Under the pieces are notes generated by a model. The model was not told where the DNA came from. It worked only from the letters and a program-made list of their open reading frames with translations, and did no database searches. Shown here one piece after another: positions 37,754-46,563 of a stretch of DNA of 64,000 nt. Position numbers and translations under genes: made by a program. Source of the stretch: Mucilaginibacter daejeonensis (GTDB taxonomy: Bacteria; Bacteroidota; Bacteroidia; Sphingobacteriales; Sphingobacteriaceae). Each line of letters begins with the position of its first letter. Position 1 is the stretch's first letter. The stretch lies in NCBI RefSeq assembly GCF_020783335.1, contig NZ_CP086068.1:186001-250000 (forward strand). The letters run 5' to 3'.

Positions 37754-39817
37754 TTGGAAGCTCAAAAATATAAACGTTATACCATTACTGCGGCCCTGCC
37801 TTACGCGAACGGGCCTAAACACATCGGTCACCTGGCCGGTGCCTATATACCTGCCGATCTGTATGCCCGTTACCTGCGCCTGAAACGCCGCGAGGTAGTG
37901 TTCGCCTGCGGATCTGACGAGCATGGTACCGCCATTGCTAATCAGGCCATGAAGGAGGGCACCACGCCACGCGCCATTATTGATAAATACCATGAGCTGA
38001 TCAAATATTGCTTCGATAAGCTTAACATCTCATTCGATATTTATCACCGCACCAGCGAACCCATACACCACCAAACCGCTCAGGACTTTTTTACTGTATT
38101 GAACGATAAGGGCGACTTTGAGGTGAAGGAATCAGAGCAATACTATGATGAGCAGGCCGGTGCCTTTTTGGCCGACCGTTACATCGTAGGCACCTGCCCG
38201 GTATGCGGTAATGATAACGCTTACGGCGATCAGTGTGAGAAATGTGGCAGCTCATTAAGCCCTGACGAGCTGATCGATCCCCGGTCGACACTGAGCGGTA
38301 ACAAACCCGTGAAGCGCCCTACTAAACACTGGTACCTGCCTTTGGATAAATATGAAGGATGGCTGCGCGAATGGATATTGGAAGGGCACACCGAATGGAA
38401 GACCAACGTATACGGCCAGTGCAAAAGTTGGATCGATGGCGGTTTGCACCCACGTGCCGTTACCCGCGATCTGGACTGGGGTATTAAAGTGCCTGTTGAA
38501 GGTGCCGACGGTAAAGTATTGTATGTTTGGTTCGATGCGCCGATCGGCTATATATCGGCCACCAAACAATGGGCTTTGGACAATGGCAAAGACTGGAAGA
38601 CCTATTGGCAAGACCCGGAGACCAAACTGGTGCACTTCATCGGTAAGGACAATATCGTATTCCACTGCATCGTGTTCCCGGCCATGCTGAAGGCTCATGG
38701 CGAGTTCATTTTGCCTGATAATGTACCAGCCAACGAGTTCATGAACCTGGAAGGTGATAAGATGTCGACCAGTCGTGGTTGGAGCATCGAGATGCATGAA
38801 TATCTGGAGGATCTGCCCAACAAGATCGACGAGCTGCGTTATTATTTGACCGCTATTGCCCCGGAAACCGCCGATAGCGAGTTTACCTGGAAAGATTATC
38901 AGGCCCGTGTGAACAACGAGCTGGTAGCCATTTTAGGCAACCTGGTGAACCGGGTAATGATCCTGATGCATAAGTTCTTTGATGGTAAAGTGGAAAGCAC
39001 TACCGGAGCGATCACACTTGAGAACGAAGCGCTGAATACCGAGCTGGGTAAGCTATACAATGACCTGGAGCAAAGCTTTGAGTCGTATAAGTTTCGCCAG
39101 GCGCAGCAGATCATGATGGATATGGCCCGTTTAGGTAACCGTTACCTGACCGAACAGGAGCCATGGAAAACCATCAAGACCGACCCGGAAGCGGCACGCA
39201 CTGCGTTGCACAATTGCCTGGTGCTGATTGGCCATATCGCTACCTGCGCTCAACCGTTCATGCCGGGTACGGCCCAAAAGATATTCAACATGCTGAACTG
39301 GCCGGCCGATGCTGTTCATTTTGATGAACCGATCAGTTTCGCCAACGGCCATCAACTCAATGCCGCTTCGTTGTTGTTCGAGAAGTTAGAGGACGAAGTG
39401 ATCGAGAAACAGGTGCAAAAGCTGATTGCTAAAAAAGCGTCGATCGAGAAGCCTGCCGAAGTGAGTGCACCGGCATTGGTGCCTGCCAAAGAGAACATCG
39501 TTTACGATCAGTTCGCGGCGATGGATATCCGTACCGGAACCATCCTGACCGCCGAAAAGGTGGCCAAGACCAAAAAGCTGTTAAAGCTGACCATCGATAC
39601 CGGTTTAGACCAGCGCACTGTGGTATCGGGCATTGCGGAGTACTTTGAGCCGGAGGCCATCATTGGCAAACAGGTAAGCATACTGGTCAATCTGGAACCC
39701 CGCGAGATCAAAGGCATCCTATCACAAGGTATGATCCTGATGGCCGAGAACGCCGAAGGCGTACTAAGCTTTGTATCGCCGGGCGAGGGCATGCACAATG
39801 GGTCGGTGGTACGCTGA
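37754..39817 (+). CDS. metG: Methionyl-tRNA synthetase
   Basis: A 687-residue full-length enzyme that charges tRNA-Met. It has a HIGH-type motif GPKHIGHLAGAY near residue 22, a zinc knuckle CPVCGNDNAYGDQCEKC near 138, a KMSKS-type motif DKMSTSRGW and an anticodon-binding helical domain. A C-terminal Trbp111/EMAP-like tRNA-binding domain covers about the last 110 residues (FAAMDIRTGTILTAEKV). The first codon is TTG. No ATG lies between the promoter and the conserved TITAALPYANG, so TTG is the only sensible start. Confidence 0.97.
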   Translation: MEAQKYKRYTITAALPYANGPKHIGHLAGAYIPADLYARYLRLKRREVVFACGSDEHGTAIANQAMKEGTTPRAIIDKYHELIKYCFDKLNISFDIYHRTSEPIHHQTAQDFFTVLNDKGDFEVKESEQYYDEQAGAFLADRYIVGTCPVCGNDNAYGDQCEKCGSSLSPDELIDPRSTLSGNKPVKRPTKHWYLPLDKYEGWLREWILEGHTEWKTNVYGQCKSWIDGGLHPRAVTRDLDWGIKVPVEGADGKVLYVWFDAPIGYISATKQWALDNGKDWKTYWQDPETKLVHFIGKDNIVFHCIVFPAMLKAHGEFILPDNVPANEFMNLEGDKMSTSRGWSIEMHEYLEDLPNKIDELRYYLTAIAPETADSEFTWKDYQARVNNELVAILGNLVNRVMILMHKFFDGKVESTTGAITLENEALNTELGKLYNDLEQSFESYKFRQAQQIMMDMARLGNRYLTEQEPWKTIKTDPEAARTALHNCLVLIGHIATCAQPFMPGTAQKIFNMLNWPADAVHFDEPISFANGHQLNAASLLFEKLEDEVIEKQVQKLIAKKASIEKPAEVSAPALVPAKENIVYDQFAAMDIRTGTILTAEKVAKTKKLLKLTIDTGLDQRTVVSGIAEYFEPEAIIGKQVSILVNLEPREIKGILSQGMILMAENAEGVLSFVSPGEGMHNGSVVR

Positions 39818-39839
39818 TCTGTTACTAAGACAACCATAA

Positions 39840-39876
39840 CAACAAAGCCTTACTGTATGTCAGTAAGGCTTTGTTG
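39840..39876. terminator. Bidirectional intrinsic terminator
   Basis: A perfect 16-bp stem CAACAAAGCCTTACTG / CAGTAAGGCTTTGTTG with loop TATGT, between the convergent metG and hybrid-kinase genes. Confidence 0.85.
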
Positions 39877-39879
39877 TTT

Positions 39880-42150
39880 CTATAGCTCGGCGGCAGGTAA
39901 GCTCAAGGCATCCTGCTGCGACGCATAACGGGCCTTATACCATTTGATGAACGTGCTCACCAACATCTCTGGTTTTACCGGTTTCGATACAAAATCATTC
40001 ATGCCGGCATCCATACAGGCTTTGATGTCGTTCTCCATCACGTTGGCCGTCAGGGCGATGATGATCGGCTGGCTGATATCCATTTGCCTGATCAGGCGTG
40101 TGGCCTCCAGGCCGTCCATAACCGGCATTTGTACATCCATCAAGACAAGGTCAAATGGCGTATGGGCCGTTATATCCACCGCCTGCTGGCCATCGGGTAC
40201 AATGGTAGGGGTGTAGCCCATTTTGCTCAGTATTTGCCTGATCACTAATTGGTTCACATTGTTGTCCTCTGCTACCAACATTTGGAACGGGTACTGAATG
40301 GCCAGTTCTTTAGAGATGACATTCTCGGTCAGCTTTTCGGGTGCAGCCTGTATATGTACCCTTAAGGCGTTCACTACCTGTTTAAATAATACTTGCTGTT
40401 TGATCGGCTTGGTCATCACCGAGGTGAATAGTGCCCGGTTATGAGAGCCGATCTCTTCGGCCAGTGAGCTAAGCAGGATGATCGGCAGTGTAGGATATAA
40501 CAAGGTGATGGCCTTGGATAGTTCTACGCCGTTCATCTCAGGCATGTCCATATCGGTGATCACCAGATCGATATCATAGATGGTGCGCAGCGCCTGTATG
40601 GCATCATGTCCTGAGGTGGCCACCAAAGGCGTAAGCTCCCAGTTGATGAACTGCCTTTCGAGGATGTTAAGGTTGGTCACGTTATCATCTACCAGCAACA
40701 CCTTTTTGCCCTTGATCAAATTCAGGTCCACTTTTGCCGTACTTACCTGTGGCGTTTGGCCAGGCTCAAGCTTGACCGAGAACACGAAACGCGATCCCCG
40801 GCCCAACTCGCTGCTCACGCTAATGTCGCCGTTCATGAGCTGCACCAAACGCTGGCAAATGGCCAGACCCAAGCCTGTGCCGCCATACTTGCGTGAGGTA
40901 GATGCATCGGCTTGTGAGAAGGAGCGGAACAGTTTCTTGATATTCTGCTCGGAGATGCCGATGCCGGTATCCCATATCTCGAACTGGATATTCGCTCCGC
41001 CGCTTTGTTGGCTTGCGGTCACCTTGACACCGATCTCGCCATGTTCGGTAAATTTGATCGCATTGCTGATCAGGTTGATCAGTACTTGTTTAAGGCGAAG
41101 CTGATCGCCGATCACATGCTCGGGCACTTTCTCATCGATATCGTATATAAGCTCGAGGCCATGTTGCGCGGCCTTGATGCCGAACATGTCCAACACGGTC
41201 TCGATCAGTTCGCGCAGGTTAAGGTCGGCATGTTCCAGTTCCAGATTGCCCGATTCGATCTTCGAGAAGTCGAGGATGTTGTTGATCACATGGATCAGGG
41301 TATCGCCACAGCTCGATATCGTTTCTGCGAACATCCGTTGCTCGTCAGAAAGTTCGGTTTGCGATAACAGCGACGCCATACCGATCACCCCATTCATCGG
41401 GGTGCGTATCTCGTGGCTCATGGTGGCCAAAAAGATGCTCTTTTCCTGGTTGGCCCTGTCGGCGGTGGAACGGGCGCGTTCCAGTTCAACGTTCTTTTCC
41501 TGTAACTCCTGGTTGGCCTTTTCCAGCTTTTCGGCATTGCGGCGACGCTCCTCGGCCAGTTCGGCCTGGCGTTGCAGGTCGGTCATCTTAACGGTCTGCT
41601 CTACCAGTTCTTCGTTATACTTGTTAAGCTGAAATGCCCAAAGACCACAAATGAACATGATCACACCCGTTAAGGCCGCGTGGATCAGGAAGGTTTGCAG
41701 ATCAAAGTAGTTGAGCTGTGTAAAGAACACGTTGGCAACGCCTATATTTTGCATGTAGCTAAAGGTAGCATGGTGCACCACCACCACGATGAGCAGCGGC
41801 AGTTGCAGCTTCCATTTTTGATAGGTGATGAGCAGCGCGCTGGAAATGAACGCAAAGAAGTGCATCTCGAACAAGCCATGCATCTGGTAAATGAACTGCG
41901 CCATATAAACGCCCAGTATGGCACTCAGTACGTACTGATATAAGCTTGACGTGGGCAGCAACCACTTGACCGAGTAATAAGCCACCAGGCAAATACCACC
42001 AACGGCAAAGGCCACCAGCCAGGTATCATAAAAAAAGGCCAGGGCTATGCCGATCAAAAAGTGAGCAGGCAAAAAATAATTCATCAACCGGTCCGACCGT
42101 TCTTTAACGGCTGCCCGTTGGGCGATGTAAGGATCTGCAGATAATGTCAT
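39880..42150 (-). CDS. Hybrid histidine kinase with two C-terminal receiver domains
   Basis: A 756-residue membrane kinase from ATG 42150. A TTG at 42180 would add ten residues. About six hydrophobic helices (residues 25-190) precede a long coiled coil ([21 protein letters not shown]). HisKA has [19 protein letters not shown], and the HATPase has N and G boxes ([26 protein letters not shown]). Receiver 1 is [14 protein letters not shown] with Asp in [12 protein letters not shown]. Receiver 2 is [11 protein letters not shown] with Asp in [12 protein letters not shown]. No Hpt or DNA-binding output is present, so phosphate must pass to a separate protein. A thioredoxin-fold gene lies just upstream in the same orientation. 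Confidence 0.94.
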   Translation of the reverse strand: MTLSADPYIAQRAAVKERSDRLMNYFLPAHFLIGIALAFFYDTWLVAFAVGGICLVAYYSVKWLLPTSSLYQYVLSAILGVYMAQFIYQMHGLFEMHFFAFISSALLITYQKWKLQLPLLIVVVVHHATFSYMQNIGVANVFFTQLNYFDLQTFLIHAALTGVIMFICGLWAFQLNKYNEELVEQTVKMTDLQRQAELAEERRRNAEKLEKANQELQEKNVELERARSTADRANQEKSIFLATMSHEIRTPMNGVIGMASLLSQTELSDEQRMFAETISSCGDTLIHVINNILDFSKIESGNLELEHADLNLRELIETVLDMFGIKAAQHGLELIYDIDEKVPEHVIGDQLRLKQVLINLISNAIKFTEHGEIGVKVTASQQSGGANIQFEIWDTGIGISEQNIKKLFRSFSQADASTSRKYGGTGLGLAICQRLVQLMNGDISVSSELGRGSRFVFSVKLEPGQTPQVSTAKVDLNLIKGKKVLLVDDNVTNLNILERQFINWELTPLVATSGHDAIQALRTIYDIDLVITDMDMPEMNGVELSKAITLLYPTLPIILLSSLAEEIGSHNRALFTSVMTKPIKQQVLFKQVVNALRVHIQAAPEKLTENVISKELAIQYPFQMLVAEDNNVNQLVIRQILSKMGYTPTIVPDGQQAVDITAHTPFDLVLMDVQMPVMDGLEATRLIRQMDISQPIIIALTANVMENDIKACMDAGMNDFVSKPVKPEMLVSTFIKWYKARYASQQDALSLPAAEL

Positions 42151-42176
42151 GGGGGTATAGCTAATAATTACCGGTA

Positions 42177-42776
42177 TCAATTTTTACAATCGGGAAGGCT
42201 GCACCCGTACGAGGTGAGCGCATAACGATCGAACTTTATATTTTTTTGTTGCAATGCCCCGTCAACGGCAAGGCGTGCATAATTGGTGCGTTCGTCAGTA
42301 CAATAGCGGCTTCGGTTATAATTGCCGCGGTAAAATAAACGTTGGTGCGTGTCAAGCACCACGGCCTGCGGGGTAGAGTAGACCCCACATTTAATGGCCA
42401 CCTGCTGATCAAATATGACAGGTATGCCAATATCGAACTTTTGTTGTATCTCCTGCTCGGTAAAAGGCTTTTTGCTCATCACCACGATCTTAAAATTTAT
42501 GCGCCCCTCATACTGCTTTACCAGGGTCTTGAACATATTGATGTTGAACCTCGAGCATGGGCAGTCGGGGTTAAAAAAATGCAGGAACAATGGCCTGTCG
42601 CCCTGACCCTGTGCGGTAGCAGGCAGCCTGATCAGGGTACCCTTAGCTACCTGATGGTAATCAACAGGAACAGGGGTAGGCAACTGGTACTTCAGCTCGT
42701 TGTACCAAAACAGGGCAGCCACGGCCGATGCCAACAGAACAAGCCAAACAGCGGCTAATATCTTTTTCAAACGCAA
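42177..42776 (-). CDS. Membrane-anchored thioredoxin-fold protein (DUF6436-like)
   Basis: A 199-residue protein with an N-terminal membrane anchor (about residues 5-25) and a periplasmic thioredoxin-like domain. The fold is indicated by [17 protein letters not shown], where CPCS replaces the usual CxxC, and by [25 protein letters not shown] with the cis-Pro loop STPQA. Extra cysteines near the C-terminus (YGCSLPDC) may form a second redox pair. The first codon is TTG; TTG 42770 giving MKKILAAVW is equally likely. It lies directly upstream of the hybrid kinase, so a redox-sensing or accessory role is possible but unproven. Confidence 0.72.
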   Translation of the reverse strand: MRLKKILAAVWLVLLASAVAALFWYNELKYQLPTPVPVDYHQVAKGTLIRLPATAQGQGDRPLFLHFFNPDCPCSRFNINMFKTLVKQYEGRINFKIVVMSKKPFTEQEIQQKFDIGIPVIFDQQVAIKCGVYSTPQAVVLDTHQRLFYRGNYNRSRYCTDERTNYARLAVDGALQQKNIKFDRYALTSYGCSLPDCKN

Positions 42777-43040
42777 TTAAGATTTATAGATACGAGTAAC
42801 TCAGATCAGGGTGCATGGGCCATGCTCGTTACTTCATCACAAAGTGAAGAGGTCCGGGCTGGGTGCCTGATCTAACGATCGGGCATATAGAACGGGCACA
42901 TGCACAATGATGGCGTAATTGGTTGGTGTACACTTTCAGACCGTGTAAATTTCTGAAAAATAAGTGTTTGCTGAAATTTTATCATACAACTAACAGTGGT
43001 TTTTCCAAAATGTTCTTTGTGTCAGGCAATTGCTTTTTAC

Positions 43041-43074
43041 TTTGATCGTGCGAGTTAAAATTTCATTATCTTTG
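43041..43074 (+). promoter_or_regulatory. Bacteroidetes promoter for tRNA-Arg
   Basis: TTTG at 43041-43044, a 22-base spacer and TATCTTTG at 43067-43074, ending 43 bases before the tRNA. The rest of the 42777-43117 gap shows nothing else. Confidence 0.6.
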
Positions 43075-43117
43075 GAGCGCTTCAAGCTACCTAAAGGTTA
43101 ATAAAGCGATACCATCC

Positions 43118-43189
43118 GGCCCTGTAGTTCAACGGATAGAATAGAAGTTTCCTAAACTTTAGATATGGGTTCGATTCCCGTCGGGGCTA
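43118..43189 (+). tRNA. tRNA-Arg (anticodon CCT)
   Basis: A cloverleaf can be drawn by hand. The acceptor GGCCCTG pairs with CGGGGCT (with G-U pairs), and the D arm is GTTCAACGGATAGAAT. The anticodon stem GAAGT / ACTTT holds loop TTCCTAA with anticodon CCT. The T arm is ATGGG TTCGATT CCCGT. The discriminator is A at 43189, and CCA is not encoded. It decodes AGG, a minor Arg codon. Confidence 0.95.
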
Positions 43190-43191
43190 CT

Positions 43192-43226
43192 AAAAGGAGA
43201 TACCAGTGTGGTGTCTCCTTTTTTGT
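43192..43226 (+). terminator. Intrinsic terminator after tRNA-Arg
   Basis: A stem AAAAGGAGATACCA / TGGTGTCTCCTTTT (one G-U pair) with a GTG loop, then Ts. It begins 2 bases after the tRNA. Confidence 0.85.
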
Positions 43227-43315
43227 TAACAGGCTGACGGGTCTACGCCCGCATCTTTTTTTCGGGAACGCAGTAACACATCGATGCTTTGAGCGTCAAC
43301 CTATAAACCCACCAT

Positions 43316-44344
43316 ATGAAACCTTTATACTTTCGCTTACCGTCTCTGATCGTTTGTACGTTCATGGCCTGTGCCGCCTTTGCACAAGGGCTTGAGCAAA
43401 AGATCGATGCTTATTTACAGCAGCAGCACCAGGCTGGCAAGTTCAACGGCAATGTGCTGGTGGTGGATCATGGTAAAAAGCTGCTCACCAAAAGCTATGG
43501 CTATGCCGACGCTGCCCACTCGAGGGCGTTGACCACTCGTGACCGCTTCCATATCGGTTCCATTGCCAAAGAATTTGATGCCGTAGGTATCATGATGCTG
43601 GTAGATGAGGGTAAGCTGAAGGTGACCGATCACGTGTCAAAATATTTTCCGGAGTTGCATGCCTGGGCGGCATCGGTAACGGTGCTTAATTTGTTGCAGT
43701 ATACCAGCGGCTTGCCCGATGTGAACTGGAAGACCGTGAAGACCGACGGTGACAATTGGCGCGATCTGTTGGCCGTTACCCAGCTCAAATTTGAGCCCGG
43801 CACCCAGTACGACTACAATAATAACAATACCTTTATGCGCCGCCGCCTCATCGAAAAGATCAGCGGGATGAGTTTTGACCGTTTCGTGCGCGAGCGTTTG
43901 CTCAAGCCTGCCGGGATCAGGAACGCTGTTATTGACCCTGATGAAAATACCCCGACGCTGGCCAAGCCTTTTGATAACGACTTGAAAGCCTATCCGCTGA
44001 TCGCACCCATAACAGGGTGGACCTGCCTCGACCTTGAAGACTTTTTACGTTGGAGCAACGCACTGAACACTTTTAAGCTGATTAGCCCCGCAGCTACCCT
44101 GCAGCTTAGCCAGCCTTTTAAAGAGGGCTCGCAAACCGGCCTGGGCCGAAACGTGATGAACGACGGCAAGATCACCGAACATACGCACGACGGGGTGGCC
44201 ATTCGCTACCAGGCCCTGCTGCATTACCAGGCCAGCGCATCACGCACCATCATTTTAATGACCAACCAACGGCAGGGCAATGTTTACGATCTTGCCGCAG
44301 GTATTGAACAGCTATTGGACAATGACCCTTCGAAGACTAAGTGA
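43316..44344 (+). CDS. Serine hydrolase of the beta-lactamase/class C family
   Basis: A 342-residue exported protein with signal peptide to about AAFAQ. The SxxK motif SIAK sits in HIGSIAKEFDAVGI, the second motif is in YDYNNNNTFM, and SGLPDV is a typical family segment. The usual HTGG/KTG motif is replaced by HTHDGVAIR, so classical beta-lactamase activity is doubtful. Esterase or D-amino-peptidase-like activity is more likely. It ends immediately beside the stop of the convergent NTF2-like gene, with no gap. Confidence 0.88.
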   Translation: MKPLYFRLPSLIVCTFMACAAFAQGLEQKIDAYLQQQHQAGKFNGNVLVVDHGKKLLTKSYGYADAAHSRALTTRDRFHIGSIAKEFDAVGIMMLVDEGKLKVTDHVSKYFPELHAWAASVTVLNLLQYTSGLPDVNWKTVKTDGDNWRDLLAVTQLKFEPGTQYDYNNNNTFMRRRLIEKISGMSFDRFVRERLLKPAGIRNAVIDPDENTPTLAKPFDNDLKAYPLIAPITGWTCLDLEDFLRWSNALNTFKLISPAATLQLSQPFKEGSQTGLGRNVMNDGKITEHTHDGVAIRYQALLHYQASASRTIILMTNQRQGNVYDLAAGIEQLLDNDPSKTK

Positions 44345-44692
44345 TCACACCGCCCCGATCACCATTTGCTTGATCAGGCCATTGCTTATGGTGTACAGGT
44401 GAAGTACCGTACCATCAAAGATCAGGTTTCCGTCCAAGTCCCTGACCACTTGATGCACCGTGACGGTAAGCGTACCGTCGGCCTGCTGCCCGATGTGGAT
44501 AGGCGTGACCACCGGGTTGATCTCCTGCCACTGGCGGGTCCAGTAACTGCGCACCTCCTCATGACCAATGGCATGGTCCCCCTCCCAGGCCCTGGGCCAT
44601 TTTACCTGCGGATGCATGAGTTTCAACGCCGCATCGATATCCCGGTTATTGAAAGCCTGATAAGCTTGTTCAATCAGTTGGTAGTCGTCCAT
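44345..44692 (-). CDS. SnoaL-like / NTF2-superfamily protein
   Basis: A 115-residue single-domain protein of the SnoaL-like polyketide-cyclase fold. The N-terminal helix pair is QLIEQAYQAFNNRDIDAAL, then LMHPQVKWPRAWEG and HEEVRSYWTRQW, with a curved beta-sheet at the end (GTVLHLYTISNGLIKQM). Substrate and role are unknown, as is usual for this family. It is divergent from the AT-rich three-gene operon, and its promoter side marks the left edge of that island. Confidence 0.85.
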   Translation of the reverse strand: MDDYQLIEQAYQAFNNRDIDAALKLMHPQVKWPRAWEGDHAIGHEEVRSYWTRQWQEINPVVTPIHIGQQADGTLTVTVHQVVRDLDGNLIFDGTVLHLYTISNGLIKQMVIGAV

Positions 44693-44818
44693 AGCCTTAT
44701 TGTTATGTATTTAGCAATGTAAATGTGATTTGCTCTATTGAATACGTTTTCATTACTAGTAAATATTCGATAAGTTTAACAATCATTTCGATGTACTAAA
44801 CACTTATCACTTAACTTC

Positions 44819-46057
44819 ATGATTGAATTTTCTTTAACGGGAAAAAATAGGAAGAACCTAATAATCTTTATCCATGGTTTGACAGGCGATAAAATGACCT
44901 GGGTAAATCAAAGTGGACAAAGCTTCAGTGATTTACTTGGAGGCAATAGGGAAATCAAAAAAAAATTTGACATCGCTGACTTTATTTATTATTCTAAACT
45001 TCTCACATCTACCAGTTTAAAAGTTGTGAATAGTATAGTGTCTAAAATATTTTCAGGCTCATCAAAGAAAGTGAAATTGAATCTGGATGTTGACGACATC
45101 AGTGATCTTCTTTTAACTGAAATAAAAGTTAAATGCGCCGGTTATAAAAGTATTGTTTTTATCGGACACAGTCTGGGTGGATTGATTGCAAAAGCTACAA
45201 TTCTAAAAGCTGTAGGAGATAAAAATATTCCTCCGATAAAAATATTTTTGTCACTGGCTGTGCCTCATGACGGAGCTAATCTTGCATCTGTTGCATATGC
45301 CCTTAATAAAAGTGCACAATTAGAAAATTTAAAGCCTTTAAGCGAAAATGTTAAGGCTTTAAATAATAAATGGATTCAAACACCGGTTGAACAGCTTCCT
45401 AAGACTATATATTTCCAAGGAAAATACGATATGGTCGTTCCCAATACAAGCTCTATTGGCTATGAGCTATCAGCGCAAGATGTTATGCATTTGGACGATG
45501 ATCATACCTCAATCTCTAAACCTACTTCTGTCAAGGCAACCCTATATTTAGCAGTAGTAAAAATTTTAAAGGATTTTTTGGATAATAACGAAATAACTGA
45601 CGTTTTGAAAATTCAAAGACTTGACGACGAGAATAAGTATAATGACGAAATCTTTGTGTTAAAACTGTTGATTGCAGATGTTCACAATAGGAATATTTCT
45701 AGTGCAAAAAATAGTTTTTACAACGCAGAATTTATCAGGAAGGTAATTGTGGCTAGGAATATTATAACACTGGATGAATTCCAACAGCTTTATGGTTTAA
45801 TTGAGGGTCTTTATAATAACGCATTCGGTTTATTGACGTCGGGCAAGTTGCTAAACGGCAATGATTTGATTACCCATATTCACGAAAAAATTCAAAGTGA
45901 AGATCAAACGATTTTGAAGTCAATCTCGGCACTTAGTTTTATTCACAAAACAGGAATGTTGCATCAGCTGGCTAATGATATTGGTAACAGTATATGGTGG
46001 GAAGATGGACATGATATGGATACGATTGAAAATTTTAAACAATCAAAAAATCAATAG
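44819..46057 (+). CDS. Alpha/beta-hydrolase (lipase-like) effector with ABC-3C-type C-terminal domain
   Basis: A 412-residue protein. Residues about 10-250 form an alpha/beta-hydrolase domain with oxyanion segment IFIHGLTGD (16-24), nucleophile elbow GHSLGG (116-121, Ser118), an acidic residue in GKYDMVVPNT (Asp204) and a His in DDDHTSISKP (His229). The triad therefore looks complete and resembles lipases of the DUF676 kind. Residues about 260-400 form a separate helical domain (LKLLIADVHNRN, FQQLYGLIEGLYNNAFG, SIWWEDG) that fits the C-terminal module of ABC-three-component effector proteins. No signal peptide is present. The next gene starts 2 bases after its stop. I infer a membrane-lipid or thioester-cleaving effector that is kept inactive until the ABC protein senses infection. 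AT-rich codons mark recent transfer. Confidence 0.82.
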   Translation: MIEFSLTGKNRKNLIIFIHGLTGDKMTWVNQSGQSFSDLLGGNREIKKKFDIADFIYYSKLLTSTSLKVVNSIVSKIFSGSSKKVKLNLDVDDISDLLLTEIKVKCAGYKSIVFIGHSLGGLIAKATILKAVGDKNIPPIKIFLSLAVPHDGANLASVAYALNKSAQLENLKPLSENVKALNNKWIQTPVEQLPKTIYFQGKYDMVVPNTSSIGYELSAQDVMHLDDDHTSISKPTSVKATLYLAVVKILKDFLDNNEITDVLKIQRLDDENKYNDEIFVLKLLIADVHNRNISSAKNSFYNAEFIRKVIVARNIITLDEFQQLYGLIEGLYNNAFGLLTSGKLLNGNDLITHIHEKIQSEDQTILKSISALSFIHKTGMLHQLANDIGNSIWWEDGHDMDTIENFKQSKNQ

Positions 46058-46059
46058 TT

Positions 46060-46563
46060 ATGGCTTTGTCTTTCATTGTACCAGACTTTGAATTAAATAC
46101 AAAGTTAGCGAGGGCTCTAGTGATTTTACGAAATCTTTCACTTAACAAAGCCGGCAATAAGATTTTAACTATTGAAAAGCTAGCTGTTTATGACTTCCTA
46201 CTTCGGCATCCACATATCTTACACGGTATATTGAAGAGTCAAGGTAGGAAGATGTTAATTCTACGCCCTGAAGAACTAACATCGATTAACAAAGAGTATC
46301 CTAATACAAACGGTCTTTATACTCATCGAGACCTTAGCATTACGCTTCAAATTTTAATACTACAGGGTTATGCCAGTGCTAATTTGACTAAAGACAATGA
46401 GGCCGTTTATACAATCACCGCCGAGGGGGCAAATTTCGCGGATGGGCTTGAAACGGAATATGTTATGCGTCTACACGAAATTTCGAATCCAATTAATCAG
46501 TTACTTAGCCTAAACTATCGCCAATTAATGGCGGCAATTAAACCTTATATCAATGGAAAATAA
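46060..46563 (+). CDS. ABC-3C system middle-component-like protein
   Basis: A 167-residue protein between the hydrolase and the ABC ATPase. It starts 2 bases after the former and overlaps the latter by 11 bases. It is mostly helical. About residues 36-60 (IEKLAVYDFLLRHPHILHGI) and 90-130 (RDLSITLQILILQGYASANL, YTITAEGANFA) look like a winged-helix arrangement with a beta-wing. Small winged-helix 'middle components' link the effector and the ABC ATPase in ABC-three-component systems; the assignment here rests on size, fold impression and gene order. No catalytic motif is seen. Confidence 0.72.
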   Translation: MALSFIVPDFELNTKLARALVILRNLSLNKAGNKILTIEKLAVYDFLLRHPHILHGILKSQGRKMLILRPEELTSINKEYPNTNGLYTHRDLSITLQILILQGYASANLTKDNEAVYTITAEGANFADGLETEYVMRLHEISNPINQLLSLNYRQLMAAIKPYINGK

